DNA from: Spirogloea muscicola
Lineage: Eukaryota; Streptophyta; Zygnematophyceae; Spirogloeales; Spirogloeaceae
Assembly: GCA_009602725.1 (NCBI GenBank)
Contig: WELB01000191.1
Location: 100,737 to 164,736 of the forward strand
DNA: 64,000 nucleotides
Direction of reading: 5' to 3'
Numbering within the stretch: the stretch's first letter is position 1; each line of letters opens with the position of its first letter. This document shows, one piece after another, positions 33,833 through 44,979 of this stretch. Below the pieces are notes generated by a model. The model was not told the DNA's origin, ran no database searches, and saw only the letters and a program-made list of their open reading frames with translations. Made by a program: the position numbers and the translations under genes.

Positions 33833-34270
33833 NNNNNNNNNNNNNNNNNNNNNNNNNNNNNNNNNNNNNNNNNNNNNNNNNNNNNNNNNNNNNNNNNNNN
33901 NNNNNNNNNNNNNNNNNNNNNNNNNNNNNNNNNNNNNNNNNNNNNNNNNNNNNNNNNNNNNNNNNNNNNNNNNNNNNNNNNNNNNNNNNNNNNNNNNNNN
34001 NNNNNNNNNNNNNNNNNNNNNNNNNNNNNNNNNNNNNNNNNNNNNNNNNNNNNNNNNNNNNNNNNNNNNNNNNNNNNNNNNNNNNNNNNNNNNNNNNNNN
34101 NNNNNNNNNNNNNNNNNNNNNNNNNNNNNNNNNNNNNNNNNNNNNNNNNNNNNNNNNNNNNNNNNNNNNNNNNNNNNNNNNNNNNNNNNNNNNNNNNNNN
34201 NNNNNNNNNNNNNNNNNNNNNNNNNNNNNNNNNNNNNNNNNNNNNNNNNNNNNNNNNNNNNNNNNNNNNN
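33833..34270. other. Assembly gap (438 N)
   Basis: A run of N. The sequence on both sides is LINE debris (A on the left, a D-like minus end on the right), so the gap is probably more of the same. Confidence 0.95.
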
Positions 34271-34400
34271 GAATGGACAAGGTCTGAAGGAGTCGGAGTG
34301 CTAAGGACTGAGACAGCAGTAAGCGAACTCTCAGTAACCTCTCGTCAGTAGATGCAAATCTGAGTAGCTAGCAGGCGTAAGATGTGCGTGCCTTCGTACT
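34271..34400 (-). mobile_element. LINE 3' UTR remnant, D-like, minus strand
   Basis: GAATGGACAAGGTCTGAAGG and AGTGCTAAGGACTGAGACAG, with TCAGTAACCTCT further on, are the complement of the stop-to-UTR region seen at 22535-22625. Confidence 0.55.
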
Positions 34401-34898
34401 TGGCCATTTAGCCTTCGTTTGTTTCAAATACACGAAATCTTCTTCTACCTCCCTCCAGGTGTGCGCAGGAGCGGCCGGGCTGGCCAGCCCTTGATGAAGA
34501 GCTCCTGCCGCAACCGCCCCTGCCCTTTTTCCCGCCTGCCCATCCTCTGGCCCTCTCCCCCCCCCGGCCTACGCGTCCCCCCACCCCAGCCCATCTCGCC
34601 AGAATGCAGGCCGTCGTGGGCGCACACTTGCCCCGCCTCACCCCCCACGCCCACCCGCCGCCACGCCGCCCCGCCCTCCACCCCTCCGCCGCGGCGCCGC
34701 TGCGCCCGCGGTGGCCGCCAGCCCACCGCCGCCCCGCCCTCACCTGCCGCTCGCTGCGCCCTGCCGAGGCCCCCAGCAGGCCCGCGGAGAGCCCCCCCTC
34801 AGCACGAGAACGGCAGCCCCTTTGGGCAGGAGCTCGACCTCTCTGCCGCTCCCGTTCGGCCCGAGCCGCGGCCCGCGGACTCAGGCGGGCCGCCCTCC

Positions 34899-36740
34899 AT
34901 GGAGCTCGTCCACATAGTTCTCAACGTCGTGGTGCCGGTGCTCGGAGGCATCGGCCTTGTCTCCGTGCTGCCGTTGGTGCTCTTCGTCCGGGCGATCAGC
35001 TGGGTGTACAACGCCCTCTTCCCCGACGACGTGGCGGGCAAGGTTGTGGTTGTCTGTGGCGCCTCGTCAGGCATCGGCAAGGTGCGTTTGTCACCACGCA
35101 GTGCCCAGTACACCGGCCTATGCGCCAAGCACAGACGACGACAGAGGCAAGAATGACCCGTGCTTCACTTGCTCAGTACTTTATCTGTGACTGCAAGCTC
35201 ATAGTGACCTCGTGACCTCTCGCCCGCAGGAGACGGCGCTGCTCTTTGCGGAGCGGGGCGCCAAGCTTGCACTGGCTGCGCGGCGCGAGGGCCAGCTGCG
35301 CGAGGTCGCTCACATGGCCAAGCTCCGGGGCAGCCAGGACGTGCTCGCTTTCAAAGCTGACCTCGGTGACGAAAAGGACGCCAAGAAGCTGATTGACAGC
35401 ACCCTTGAGCGCTTTGGCAAGAGTGAGCAGCAGCACACTTGCCATGCACGCTCTTTCTAAGCTGGTTTCTTTGCAGCTCTTGGCAAATCTCAGTGCTCGC
35501 TGAGCAAGATTCAAGCAGGCGGTCGCTGATGCATTGTGCTGGATGGTTTCTGATTTTTGGGCTTGCCTCTCAATCGTGCACACTCTCACCGCCACCATGC
35601 ATTCGTATGCTGCAGTTGACTATCTGATCGCTAATACTGGTGCGGCCAACAGCTTCCTCTTTGAGGAGGCCGAGAGCACTACCGGTATGCGTGAGGTCCT
35701 GGTGAGCTGAAGTTCAACTTAAGCTTTTGTGAGTTGTATTGTCACGTGTTGTATGAGAAAGCGTCATATGTTGTATGAGAAGTCAACCACTGATGCGATG
35801 CTGTGTAGGCAGGCAAGTGCACTGCAAGGCGATCTGATCTCTTTGACGGCTTACGCAGGACTCAACATTCTGGAGCAATGTGTACACGACCTTCTATGCG
35901 CTGCCGCACCTTAAGGCCAGCCGCGGCACAATTGTAGTGACTGCCTCTGTTGCGTCATACTTGCCTTTCCCGCGCATGTCGGTTTACAATGCTGCCAAGG
36001 GTGCCGAGCTCAATTTCTTTGAGACGCTGCGAGCAGAGGTTGGGAACGAAGTCAATATGACAATTGTCTTCCCTGGCTGGACCGAGAGCGACATGTCAGC
36101 TGGCAAGTTTGTGAAGGACGAGGGTGGCCTGCAGGTCAATAAGGAGCAGCGTAATGTAAGTGCTGGACAATCATGTACCATTGCGTCAAGCACTGAGCTT
36201 CTTGTTGCATGATTTACATTCGAGTCCTTGGTGCCAGGTCACGTACCTAAATGTCAAACAGACTGGCTGCTTGATGGCTTCCCCAAGCAAGCTGCTCTCC
36301 CTGCCGTTTGAAATTGCCTACATCCCCGGGCCTGTTGCAGATGCATATAGGGCCAACTCCAGCAGAAGACGCCGTTACAGTGGCAAGGGCGATTGTGAGT
36401 GGCGCCACGCGGAAGCTGCGCTATGTTCGCATCCCCGAGTGGTACACCACTTTCTTCTTTTACCGCCTTCTTGCGCCGGAGTTGGTGGAGGCAGCCTTCC
36501 GCCTGGTTTACCTTGCACCGCCGGGCAAGGTACATGTGTGCTACACCTGCTACTTAATCTGGTGGACAACATGCCTTGCTTAAGCAGAAGCGTGCCAGTG
36601 GCTGTCTTCATCTTATCGAACTTCTATGGGGACCTGGGTGGCTGCAGAAACCCCTGAGCAAGGCGTTGCTGGAGCACGGTGGAGAGCAGGTCGTCTTTCA
36701 GGAGAGCATCCAGTCTGGCCATGATGGAAAGGCAGATTGA
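34899..36740 (+). CDS. Steroleosin-like short-chain dehydrogenase/reductase, copy 1
   Basis: Exons 34899-35081, 35230-35422, 35616-35701, 35859-36155, 36341-36529, 36648-36740. The N-terminus (MELVHIVLNVVVPVLGGIGL, then VSVLPLVLFVRAISW) is a Pro-bearing hydrophobic anchor like that of plant HSD/steroleosins, which sit on lipid droplets or ER. Next come the cofactor loop GASSGIGK, the IANTGAAN stretch (NNAG equivalent), the segment WSNVYTTFYALPHLKASRG, and the active site VTASVAS with YNAAK. The full Ser/Tyr/Lys set is present. PGWTESDMSAGKF follows. The last exons give PAEDAVTVARAIVSGATRK, WYTTFFFYRLLAPELVEAAF and a short charged tail. A 11-beta-HSD-like NAD(P)-dependent oxidoreductase acting on a sterol or other lipid is inferred; the substrate is unknown. 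A paralogue lies 1.2 kb downstream. Confidence 0.87.
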
Positions 36741-36940
36741 GCGATTGTGCACACGGGCAGGCTGGCAGTGAGCTAGTAGATAGGCAGTGAAGATGCTTGC
36801 ATGGATGAATTTGGGTGAAGCGATGGGTACTTATGAGATCTGTGCTGGTCTGTCCATCAAGTCCTACTAAATATTGACACACAAGTAGAACATCGGTCGT
36901 ACTTGAGTCTAGGTACCAGGCTGTCACCACTATTTTTACT

Positions 36941-37232
36941 CCCTTTGGGCTGGCCTTCCGTAGCCATCGTCTGAATTTGGTGGAGCTGTTTCCACTTTGT
37001 TGACAAGCTTGAAACCTGCACTTTCATTCTGGCCTTTTAGAGAGATTGGCATGAATAGGTCGTAATGTGCTTGCTATCGATGTAGGAGATCCCACCGAGC
37101 CATCGTCTGAATTTGGTGGAGCTGTTTCCACTTTGTTGACAAGCTTGAACCCTGCACTTTCATTCTGGCCTTCTAGAGAGATTGGCATGAAAAGGTCGTA
37201 ATGTGCTTGCTATCGATGTAGGAGATCCCACC
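36941..37232. repeat. 136-bp-period tandem duplication after a LINE-like end
   Basis: A unit starting AGCCATCGTCTGAATTTGG at 36962 is repeated at 37098 with few differences, each ending GAGATCCCACC. The first is preceded by CTTTGGGCTGGCCTTCCGTA, a degenerate 3' hairpin of the D type. Confidence 0.9.
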
Positions 37233-37976
37233 AGCGCAACAAGATGAGCAGTCACTACCGATTAGTAGTACTGCCACCATGTGATATAAAGAAGGAGAAA
37301 TTGTTGCACAACAAGGCAGTGAGCGAAAGTTAGATGGGCATTCCTTGCTATGGAAGCTATTGCTGCTGCAATCAGCCTTGAATTAACTGGGCTGGGCTAG
37401 TGCCAAAGCCAAATCTGGTACAGTGGGATGTTTAGGTGTTAATGATCAGTTTGTCTCATTGACGTCTGACCGTGGACGAAATGCATGGCCCGTCGGTTTC
37501 GCAGTATGCCTTGTGTTCGACCAGTCACGGGCGAGGTAGCCATGCAGCGGCGCTGGAACGAACCCCAGGCCGTCTGCATGGCGGCCCCCCTCGCCGCAGT
37601 CCCCTCGTAGCCCGGGTTCAGCGACCCCGCGAGGCAACCTCCAAACCATCATTCCCGCCCATTCGCCAGAGTGCAGCTTGCCGTTACTGCCTGCGTACGC
37701 TCAGCCGCGGCATCGGCGCCTGCAGTGGCGGCAGCAATGGCAGGCTTTGGTGGCGTAAGCTAGCATAGCCTGGTGGCGACGCCGCCGCCGGAAACGAACG
37801 CGGCATGCGCACTGCTGGCGCTGCCGCAGCACTCGCCGGCGTCGAGTGACCGTCGAGAACACAGCCGCGCTCGAGGCCCGCTGCTCCTGTCTCGCTTGGC
37901 GCAGCTCTGCCACGTCGACGAGCACACCATCATCTGCATAACCTGGCTCATCTAGCTCGCGGCACCGGCGGCGGAC
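37233..37976. other. Intergenic region between the SDR paralogues
   Basis: No gene is recognised. The last 500 bp are GC-rich with short frames on both strands and probably hold the promoter and 5' UTR of the second SDR gene. Confidence 0.4.
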
Positions 37977-39605
37977 ATGGAGATCGTCCACGTCCTACTT
38001 GATCTCGTCGTGCCGGTTGTCGGCGTTTTCAACCTGGCACTGGCCGTCCCATTCGTCTGGGCCCTGCGCCTTGCTCGCCTGCTGTACTACAGCGCCTTCC
38101 CTGACAACGTCCGCGACAAGGTGGTGCTCATCACGGGCGCGTCCTCCAGCTTGGGCCTGGTCTGTCTCCTTACGACTCCTGCACTCGTGATCGAGCTTCA
38201 GTCCGTTAGCATCGCCGCCTGCATGTTTGATTGACATTCATTGATCAAGGACGTGGAGGTAGTAGTGGTCGTGTGTAACAAGTCACGCAAGTGTACTCGA
38301 GGTGACCGGCAAAGGCTACTTCGGTGGCTCAGGAGCTGGCCTATGAGTATGCAAGCAGGGGAGCGAGGCTGGTGCTGGCTGCCAAAGATGTCAAGGGCCT
38401 TGACCAGGTCGCCACCATCCTCCGGAGGAAAGGCTCCCCGACTGTGGCGGTTGTGCACTGTGATCCCACGGTTGCACAAGATGCAAAGACATTGGTGGAG
38501 ACTACCATTGGAGTCTTTGGACGTTGTAAGGAACTATGCGTCTGAAATTTGACCAGTTTACTATTCTGGGCTTTCTGCTAGTCTACAATCTGTTGATAGT
38601 GTGCCTCAGCAAACATGTATTCGGCTGTTTGTATTGACTCTTACATTGACATGATTGAGGAACCGACACGCCACTTCGCTTGTTGCATGCAAGCGCAGTG
38701 GATCACTTGGTCTTGAACCCGGGAACAGCGCACAAGTCGCTCATGCAAGACTTGGTCTTGCCGTACCGAATGCGGGAGATATTTGTATGGGTTTTGTTCT
38801 CAACTCAAGTTTTCTATTTATTACATTGTACAGTCAACATGCAATTGTTGCAACTACCTCGGACTCACCACTACCTACCTAGCGCGCTATTATTATCTAA
38901 CATGCTATTTTAACAAACTTATGGACAAGATATATAGGCCCTGTAGCCCATCATACAAATTTTGGATTAAGTACTGCACTTTGCACTGCTTTCCTGACCA
39001 GGATACAACATTCTGGGGTGACATCTACACAACCTTCTATGCTTTGCCTCACCTGAAGGCATCTAAGGGAGTGATGGCCGTTACTGCTAGTGTTGCAGCT
39101 TATGTACCAATTTCACAGCAAGCTATCTACAATGCAGCGAATGCATCGCTTGTTGAATTTTATGACACCTTGCGGGTGGAGATTGGCAATGACTTGGACA
39201 TAACCGTGGTTGCACCAGGGATGGACAGCGAGGCACGTGGATATCTATCCCTTTAACTTTTCTGCAACATCTACAGACCGCATAGTTGGTTTGAAGATCG
39301 TGCCTTGCTTTCTCTGATCTGCATATGCATTGATGTTCATTGTAGCTGCAGGACCCCCATTACAAGGACACAAGTGCTTTTTACAAAGCACAAAGCACTG
39401 ATCACAGTTTACAAGGCTTTTGGCAACAGGCAAGGCTTGGAACAGCAAGCATTGAGAAATCTAGGGAGATTGCCAAGGCTTACGTACGCGCAGTTGTGAG
39501 AAGGCGGCGAATGCTTGTTTTGCCAGGCTGGTGTACTGCACTTTTGATCTATCGCCTTGTGGCACCCAACTTCTTGGAGGCGTTCTTCCGGGTCTTTCAC
39601 ATAAG
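37977..39605 (+). CDS. Steroleosin-like SDR, copy 2, catalytic residues replaced (likely pseudoenzyme)
   Basis: Exons 37977-38159, 38333-38525 and 38699-38784 have exactly the same lengths (183, 193 and 86 nt) and phases as those of copy 1, so the pair arose by tandem duplication. Exon 4 starts at 39002, and a later exon near 39430-39602 gives SREIAKAYVRAVVRRRRMLV and YRLVAPNFLEAFFRVFHI. The N-terminal anchor MEIVHVLLDLVVPVVGVFNL is kept. The cofactor loop is GASSSLGL instead of GxxxGIG, NNAG is LNPG, and the active site reads YNAAN, so the catalytic Lys is Asn. The Ser/Tyr region (VTASVAAYVP) is otherwise open. The frame is intact through the core, which argues against a dead gene. It may bind lipid or regulate copy 1. 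The exon at about 39350-39430 and the final stop are uncertain. Confidence 0.8.
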
Positions 39606-40284
39606 TAATTCAAGCTTTTCATGTAAGAGATCAACTTTTCTGTGGCAAGACTTTCGAAGGAAATATACGTGCTCGCCTTTCCTTGCACAGTAGGCAAGGC
39701 AGCATCCTTGTTGCCCATACTTTTATAAGGCACAGTACTCACATTAAAGATTCTCCTGCAGGACCACAAGCTATGAGGTATTAGCGAAGGCGAAGGGACA
39801 GCCGTAAGCCGCGCAGGTGTGAGGAGGGCTGTTGCCACGGCAAGAACGTTGTGCATCTTCCTGAATGCTGCAGAGATTGCACAATTAGATTCCTGCTCTA
39901 AGACACAGACAGCAGTGTTTGGTATATACACTATTTTCATGTCAGGATGACATTGAGCATGGACAACCATTGCCATTGCTATCACAAACAAGTTATGATT
40001 CAGCCTCCAGTTGCCACATGATTGATGGGAGGGAAAGAGAATCTGCACAAGTACTGCAGTAATTTGCACCTCATGTAAGGGGAATCACGTGCTCATTTCA
40101 TCGACTCTTATGCAGAGCCAGTCACATCTAGACACTAAAAGAAGAAAGAGATTCTACAGAGAAAGACTGCACATGCTCCTTGGTAGTGTGCTCAGCTTCA
40201 CTACATCTTGCAAGAACTGCGCAGAAGAATTGTTATTGAGCTTCTCGTGGGCTTCATTCCTCATGCTGCTGGCTGTGGGAAAGA
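39606..40284. other. Intergenic, no gene recognised
   Basis: The region between the convergent SDR copy 2 and acidic-protein genes. Open frames over 39461-40069 (minus) lack any motif. It presumably contains 3' UTRs. Confidence 0.4.
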
Positions 40285-43200
40285 TCAGCGGAGTGACATT
40301 TCCATCTGCGGCACTGGCAGCCAGCTCCTGCCTGCTCGTCGAGATGCTGACAAGTAGTGCCGCCGTTGCACGACGAGCGCCACCGATGTGACCGACACAA
40401 CGAGCGCCACGGTGGCAGTCCACCAGTACCACACTAGATTCACGTGCTGCGGGTCCTCCTGCACAATCTGCACCGATGAGAGGGCCCTGTCCTCTGACAC
40501 TGCAAGAGCCACGCATAGCCCATCGTTATTCAGTGGAGTGGACGTTCTCACTTGGTGAAAGTAGATTGCAAGTCCTTCTATTAGGCAGACCAAGTTCTCA
40601 AGCATTCTAATTCACCTGCATCTTGCACACAACAGCTTACTAGTACCACAATCTGGAAGACATCCACGTGGCACAAGGCACATTTCAAGGTTCAGCTGTG
40701 TGGGTGCTTACAGAAAGTCTGCGTACGGTGCCGGTGAGACTCCTCTTTGTCCGACTCAGTTGACACTCCACCACCACTCCCGCTGGTAATGTGTCCCTCC
40801 TGGAAGACCGTCCCGTCTCGGCCCACGTGCTCTGTGGCCCCGCCGCGCTCGTCAGAGACCTCGCTGGCCATTTCGCTCCCTTGGCTGGGGAGCAAGCTGG
40901 ACCTCTCCTGCCTCTGATTCTCGGATTGCTCATCATCATTCTTGAGTGAGACTCCAGCAGGCTCGCCGCCTGCGTCCTTGCTGCTGCTCCCGTCCTCACC
41001 TTCGCCGTCCTCCCTGTCAACCTCCTTCTCTTCTTCACCATTGCTGTCATTGCTCTTTGCCTCCTTCTCTTCGTCCGATGCTTGTGTCCCATCGCCGGCC
41101 TTGTCAACGACGTCGTCATTATCTTCCTGTTCGTCATGCCTCTCCTGCTTCTCACTGCTGTTGTCGTCATCATCATTGTCGCTGCCTTCGCTGTCCTTGT
41201 CAGAAGTGTCTACACCTTGTGCCGCAGCCTGCTCCACATTCTCGTTAAGCTCCCCGTGACCATCCTTCTCCTGGCTCAGCTTTACCTCTCCAGACTCTTG
41301 CCCAAGCTCCTGGCTGCTCTTGCCCTCGCCATCCTTGCCCTCATCATTGTCGCCATCAGACTCTCCGTCCTCTACCTCATCCGCAGCCTTGAAGCCCTTC
41401 TCGCCATCGCCCCTTGCTTCCTGCGACTGCTCCTTGTCCTGGCCATCGCCCTTGCCCACACCATCCTCGCCATCCTTGCCCTCATTGCTGGCTGTTTCAG
41501 ACTCCTCATCTGCTGTCTTCTCCACGGTATCAGGGGATCCTGTCTCTTGGCCATCACTTTCATCACTCCCACCACCCTCTACCTCTTTTTCCCCCGTCGC
41601 CTGGCCACCATCACCAGACTTGCCGCCCTCGCCATCCTTGCCCTCATTGCTGGCGGTTTCAGGCTCCTCACCTGCTGTCTTCTCCACAGGATCAGGGGAG
41701 TCTGTCTCTTGGCCATCACTTCCATCACTCCCACCACCCTCTACCTCTTCCTCCCCCGTCCCCTGGCCAACATCACCAGACTTGTCACTCTCATCAGTGC
41801 CATCGCTCTCCTTAGTGCCACCAACTGCGTCGGCACTGTCGGCCGCCTGATCACGGTCGCCATGCTGGCTGCCATTTTCCTGCTCGTTGTCTGCATCAGT
41901 GCTCCCCCGGTCTCCAGTCGTGGCAGTCTCCCCCGAGCTCTGGCGCTCCTCGACATCGCCGCCAGCATCGGCCTCTGCCTGGTCAGTCTGCTGCTCGCTA
42001 ACCTCAGAAACTTGTTCCTGGCCGCTCTCGCCCACCGTGACAGGTTTGTCTGAGCTGGCCGCTGCCTCCCCGCTGTCGCCTTGCACGCTTTCCACACCCA
42101 CACCCTCGCCAGCGATGCTCGGTTGGTTGGCCCTCTGAGCTGGCGTGCCGTCAGCAACCTCGCCGTCCTTGTTGTTGCCCTCAGACGCTGCCGGGCTGTC
42201 GATGCCAGCAGCATCATCGCCCGTTGCTTGGGCCGCGATCGTCCCTTCCTGATCACCGGGCTCGCCGCGCTCCTCTGCAGCTGGTGGTAGCTCGCGGCCG
42301 TCCTCGCCGTTAGAAGCACCACTCTCGTGGTCATCCTGAGACCCAGCCTCGGCAGCACCATCCCCAGCCCCGGTCGTGCCTGTCCTGCCGCCACTGCTGT
42401 CCTGCTGCTCGCTGCTGTCTTCCTTCTCTTCACTGCTGCTCTCGCCTGCCACCCCCTCCGCTGCCTCACCTTGATCAGTGGCGGCCTCCTCCCTACGGCC
42501 ACCCTGGCCCTCCTCAGCGACCTTCTCATCTGTGTTGCCCTCTGCTGTAGTGCTTCCTCCACCCTCCTCAGCAGATGGTGTTGCGGCGTCTCCGTTATCC
42601 TGCTCCTTTGACTCCACATCTGCTTCACCATTGGTAGGTTCACCAGCACTGCCTCCTTCACTCTCACTACCCTCCGCGGGTGCCGGGTCCATGGCGGCGC
42701 CGTCAGTGGCAGCAGCCTGTTCCTGGTCAGCAGGTATGCCAGCGTCTGCTGCAGGCTCAGTGTCACTCTCTCTGCTGGAGGAGGACGACTCATCATCTTC
42801 CTTGTCAGCAGCCGGCACAGTGCCAGCAGCGTCCGGCTGCTCCACAACCTCTGCCCGCTGGCCATCTGCGGCTGCTCTGCTCGCCTCCTCCGCGAACTTC
42901 TCAATGGCGTCTCCACCCTCGCCAGCAGCACCTTCACCCTCAGCACTTGGCGCCTCGTCTCCGGCTGCTGGGGACGCATCCTCGCTCGCATCCCCTGCAT
43001 CACTGGGCTGGCTCTCCCTGACATGCTCCTCTCCAGCACCTGGCTGGTCAGCCTCAGCGCCGGGGTTCTTGTCATTCGAGTGGCCCTCCTGTGGCTGCGA
43101 CGCATCAACCTGCAGCTCGCCCGTGCTACTGGGCACCTCGCCGGCGTTCGGTGCAGCATCGCTAGCACCATCAGCAGCATTTACAGCTGTCGTCTCTTCC

Positions 43201-44554
43201 TTGCTGTCCTCCTCCTTCACGCCGCCAGCCTCTGGCTCCAAAATTGCAGCATCGCCACTGCTGCTGCCACTGTCGCTGCTGCTGCCGCCTTCGCTGCCGC
43301 TGCCACCGCCAGGGGCCTCGCCTGCAGCTACCGCCGCTGCAGCTCCCTGGTCGCTCACCCCGCCCTCCGCAGCACCAGCGCCAGCATCTCCGCTGTCGGA
43401 CGCGACGCCTTGCTGCTCTTGAGCGTCCTCGCCGTCTGTCGAGGCAACATCGCCAGTACCCTTGCTTGCTGGCGCTGGAGCATCGCTCTCGGCCCTTTTG
43501 CTACCCTGGTCATCTGCAGCTTCGTCGCCTGCAGCTGGGCTGCCGTCAGAGGGCGCAGCCTCGCCTGAGGCGCCTTCCTCAATCGGCTCGATTGCCGCCA
43601 GCTCCTCGCCACTCTGCGCCGCTTCCTTGCTGCTCCCACCCTCCGGATCTGGCTGGCCTTCCTGTCCATCGCCCTCTGCTGGTACCAGTGCATCTATGGC
43701 CTGCGCTGCCGCACTGGGCTCATCCTGATGTGGCGAGTTCTCAGTCACCCCATCACCGGAGACTGGAGTCGCCCCTCCCTCGTCGACGTCGCCAGATTGC
43801 TCCGGTGCAGGGACAGCCTCCGCAGTTCCTGGAAATTGCTCGCTGGCCGTCTCCTCGGCGCTGCTATCGCGTCCTGTGACGCCGTCGCCATCGGCAATCT
43901 CCAGGGTTTGGCCGGGCTCCTCAGCTGCTTGTTCTGCCGGGGAGCCGGTATCTGCAGTGCCGCCGTCCTCCTGAGCTGCGTGCTCCTCCTGGGCACTGGC
44001 AGGCGCCTGATCACCGCCGGGCGCATCGACGAGAGGCGCCGTGAAGCTGCCGCCGCCGCCGTCCACCTGCTCCTCGGCAAAGTCATGGCCGCCCGGAGCG
44101 GCGTCACCGGTGCCGCCTGAGTCCCCGTCTGCTTGCAGCAGGCTGCGGCGGTGCTGGCCCAGGAGGCCGCGCGGCAGCCGCGCGTCTGGCCGCGCCCGAC
44201 GGGACGGCACGCCGCAAGATGCACAAGCACGCGAGAGTGTGCCGGTCAGAGCCCGACGGCGGCCATGCATCTGCCGCCGTGCAGAGACGACGCCAAAGTG
44301 GCGGTTCCGAGATTGGCGCCGCAAGCGGCTTCAGGCCCCGGGCATCGAGCGCGCGTCTGACGGAGATACACTCGCGCCCTCAGGGAGATCGCGAGCGCCG
44401 CCTGCAGCGGAGCAGCTGCAGCGCGCTGCGCCGGCAGGGCCAGCCAGGGCGGATATCCGCATCGCCGGGGTGCGGCGGCGGTACCTGCGAGGGGGCTGGC
44501 CAGGAGGAGCGCGGCGAGCGCGAGCGCCAGCGGGATCGCGCGCCAGGGCTGCNT
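40285..44554 (-). CDS. Large acidic Ser/Gly/Glu/Asp-rich type I membrane protein
   Basis: Not a family I recognise. Exon 1 (44554-44485) encodes a clear signal peptide, (M)QPWRAIPLALALAALLLASP, where the first codon is written ANG because of the N at 44553; T there would give ATG. It joins, in frame, a single exon of about 3.4 kb (from about 44130) beginning DGDSGGTGDAAPGGHDF. That exon encodes about 1,130 residues of low-complexity, strongly acidic sequence (many EEG, GSDGSDGQETDS-type runs) almost without hydrophobic residues. After an intron near 40733, a last exon (or two) gives a transmembrane helix WYWWTATVALVVSVTSVALV, a short basic tail QRRHYLSASRRAGRSW, and the stop at 40285-40287. 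So it is an extracellular or lumenal polyanionic stalk anchored at its C-terminus. It might be a cell-wall or Ca-binding protein; that is a guess. A 54-residue unit is tandemly duplicated inside. Confidence 0.7.
41469..41792 (-). repeat. 162-bp (54-codon) tandem duplication in the acidic protein
   Basis: GCCATCCTTGCCCTCATTGC starts at 41469 and again at 41631. Both units encode GxGQxTGExEVEGGGSD, GQETxSPDxVEKTAxEE and ETASNEGKDGE. A few substitutions separate them, so the duplication is not brand new. Confidence 0.9.
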
Positions 44555-44789
44555 TTGCTGTGAGCTCCTGGCGCCGCCTTCCCAGGGGGCTCTCCGCATC
44601 CGGTGGCGGCGGCGGCGCCCGCGCGTGTCGTGCCTGCCACGTGGAGGCGCACGGCGGGGGGCCCCGGGGCAGGGCTCCCGGTCGGCCGCGCCTGCCGGGC
44701 CGCCCTGCTCCGTGGGCCGGCCCGGCGCGGCCGCCCGGGTCCTCGTTGCCGTCCATGGCGCCGGGCCGGCGATCATTCTTCTCAGGGAA

Positions 44790-44880
44790 AGCGCGGCCGA
44801 ATTGACTGGTGGCTGTGAGAGGTCCAGCCCAAAAGGGATGGACAAGGCCTGAAGGAGCCGGATGCCGGCCGGTGGTCACT
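44790..44880 (-). mobile_element. LINE 3' end, subfamily D, minus strand
   Basis: GCGCGGCCGAATTGACTGGT, GGCTGTGAGAGGTCCAGCCC and ATGGACAAGGCCTGAAGGAG are the complement of the D end. It lies about 240 bp upstream of the acidic-protein start, in its promoter. Confidence 0.8.
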
Positions 44881-44979
44881 GTCAGTCTTGTAGATACGAG
44901 CGAGATCATTCCTCACTACAACAGGCCCGCACTTGAGCAATCCGCAGCCGCTTCTACCTTCAACAAACATTATATCAAC

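Noticed and set aside
41082-43568. Long plus-strand open frames (for example 41082-42053, 42478-43422) opposite the acidic protein
   Set aside because: They are shadows of the biased GAx/AGC/GGx codons on the minus strand. They have no starts, splice logic or motifs of their own.
42903-44324. Start of the acidic protein at MRRQSRN (44322-44324)
   Set aside because: The stretch before DGDSGGTG has no signal peptide and reads like intron. The upstream exon with a signal peptide splices in frame.
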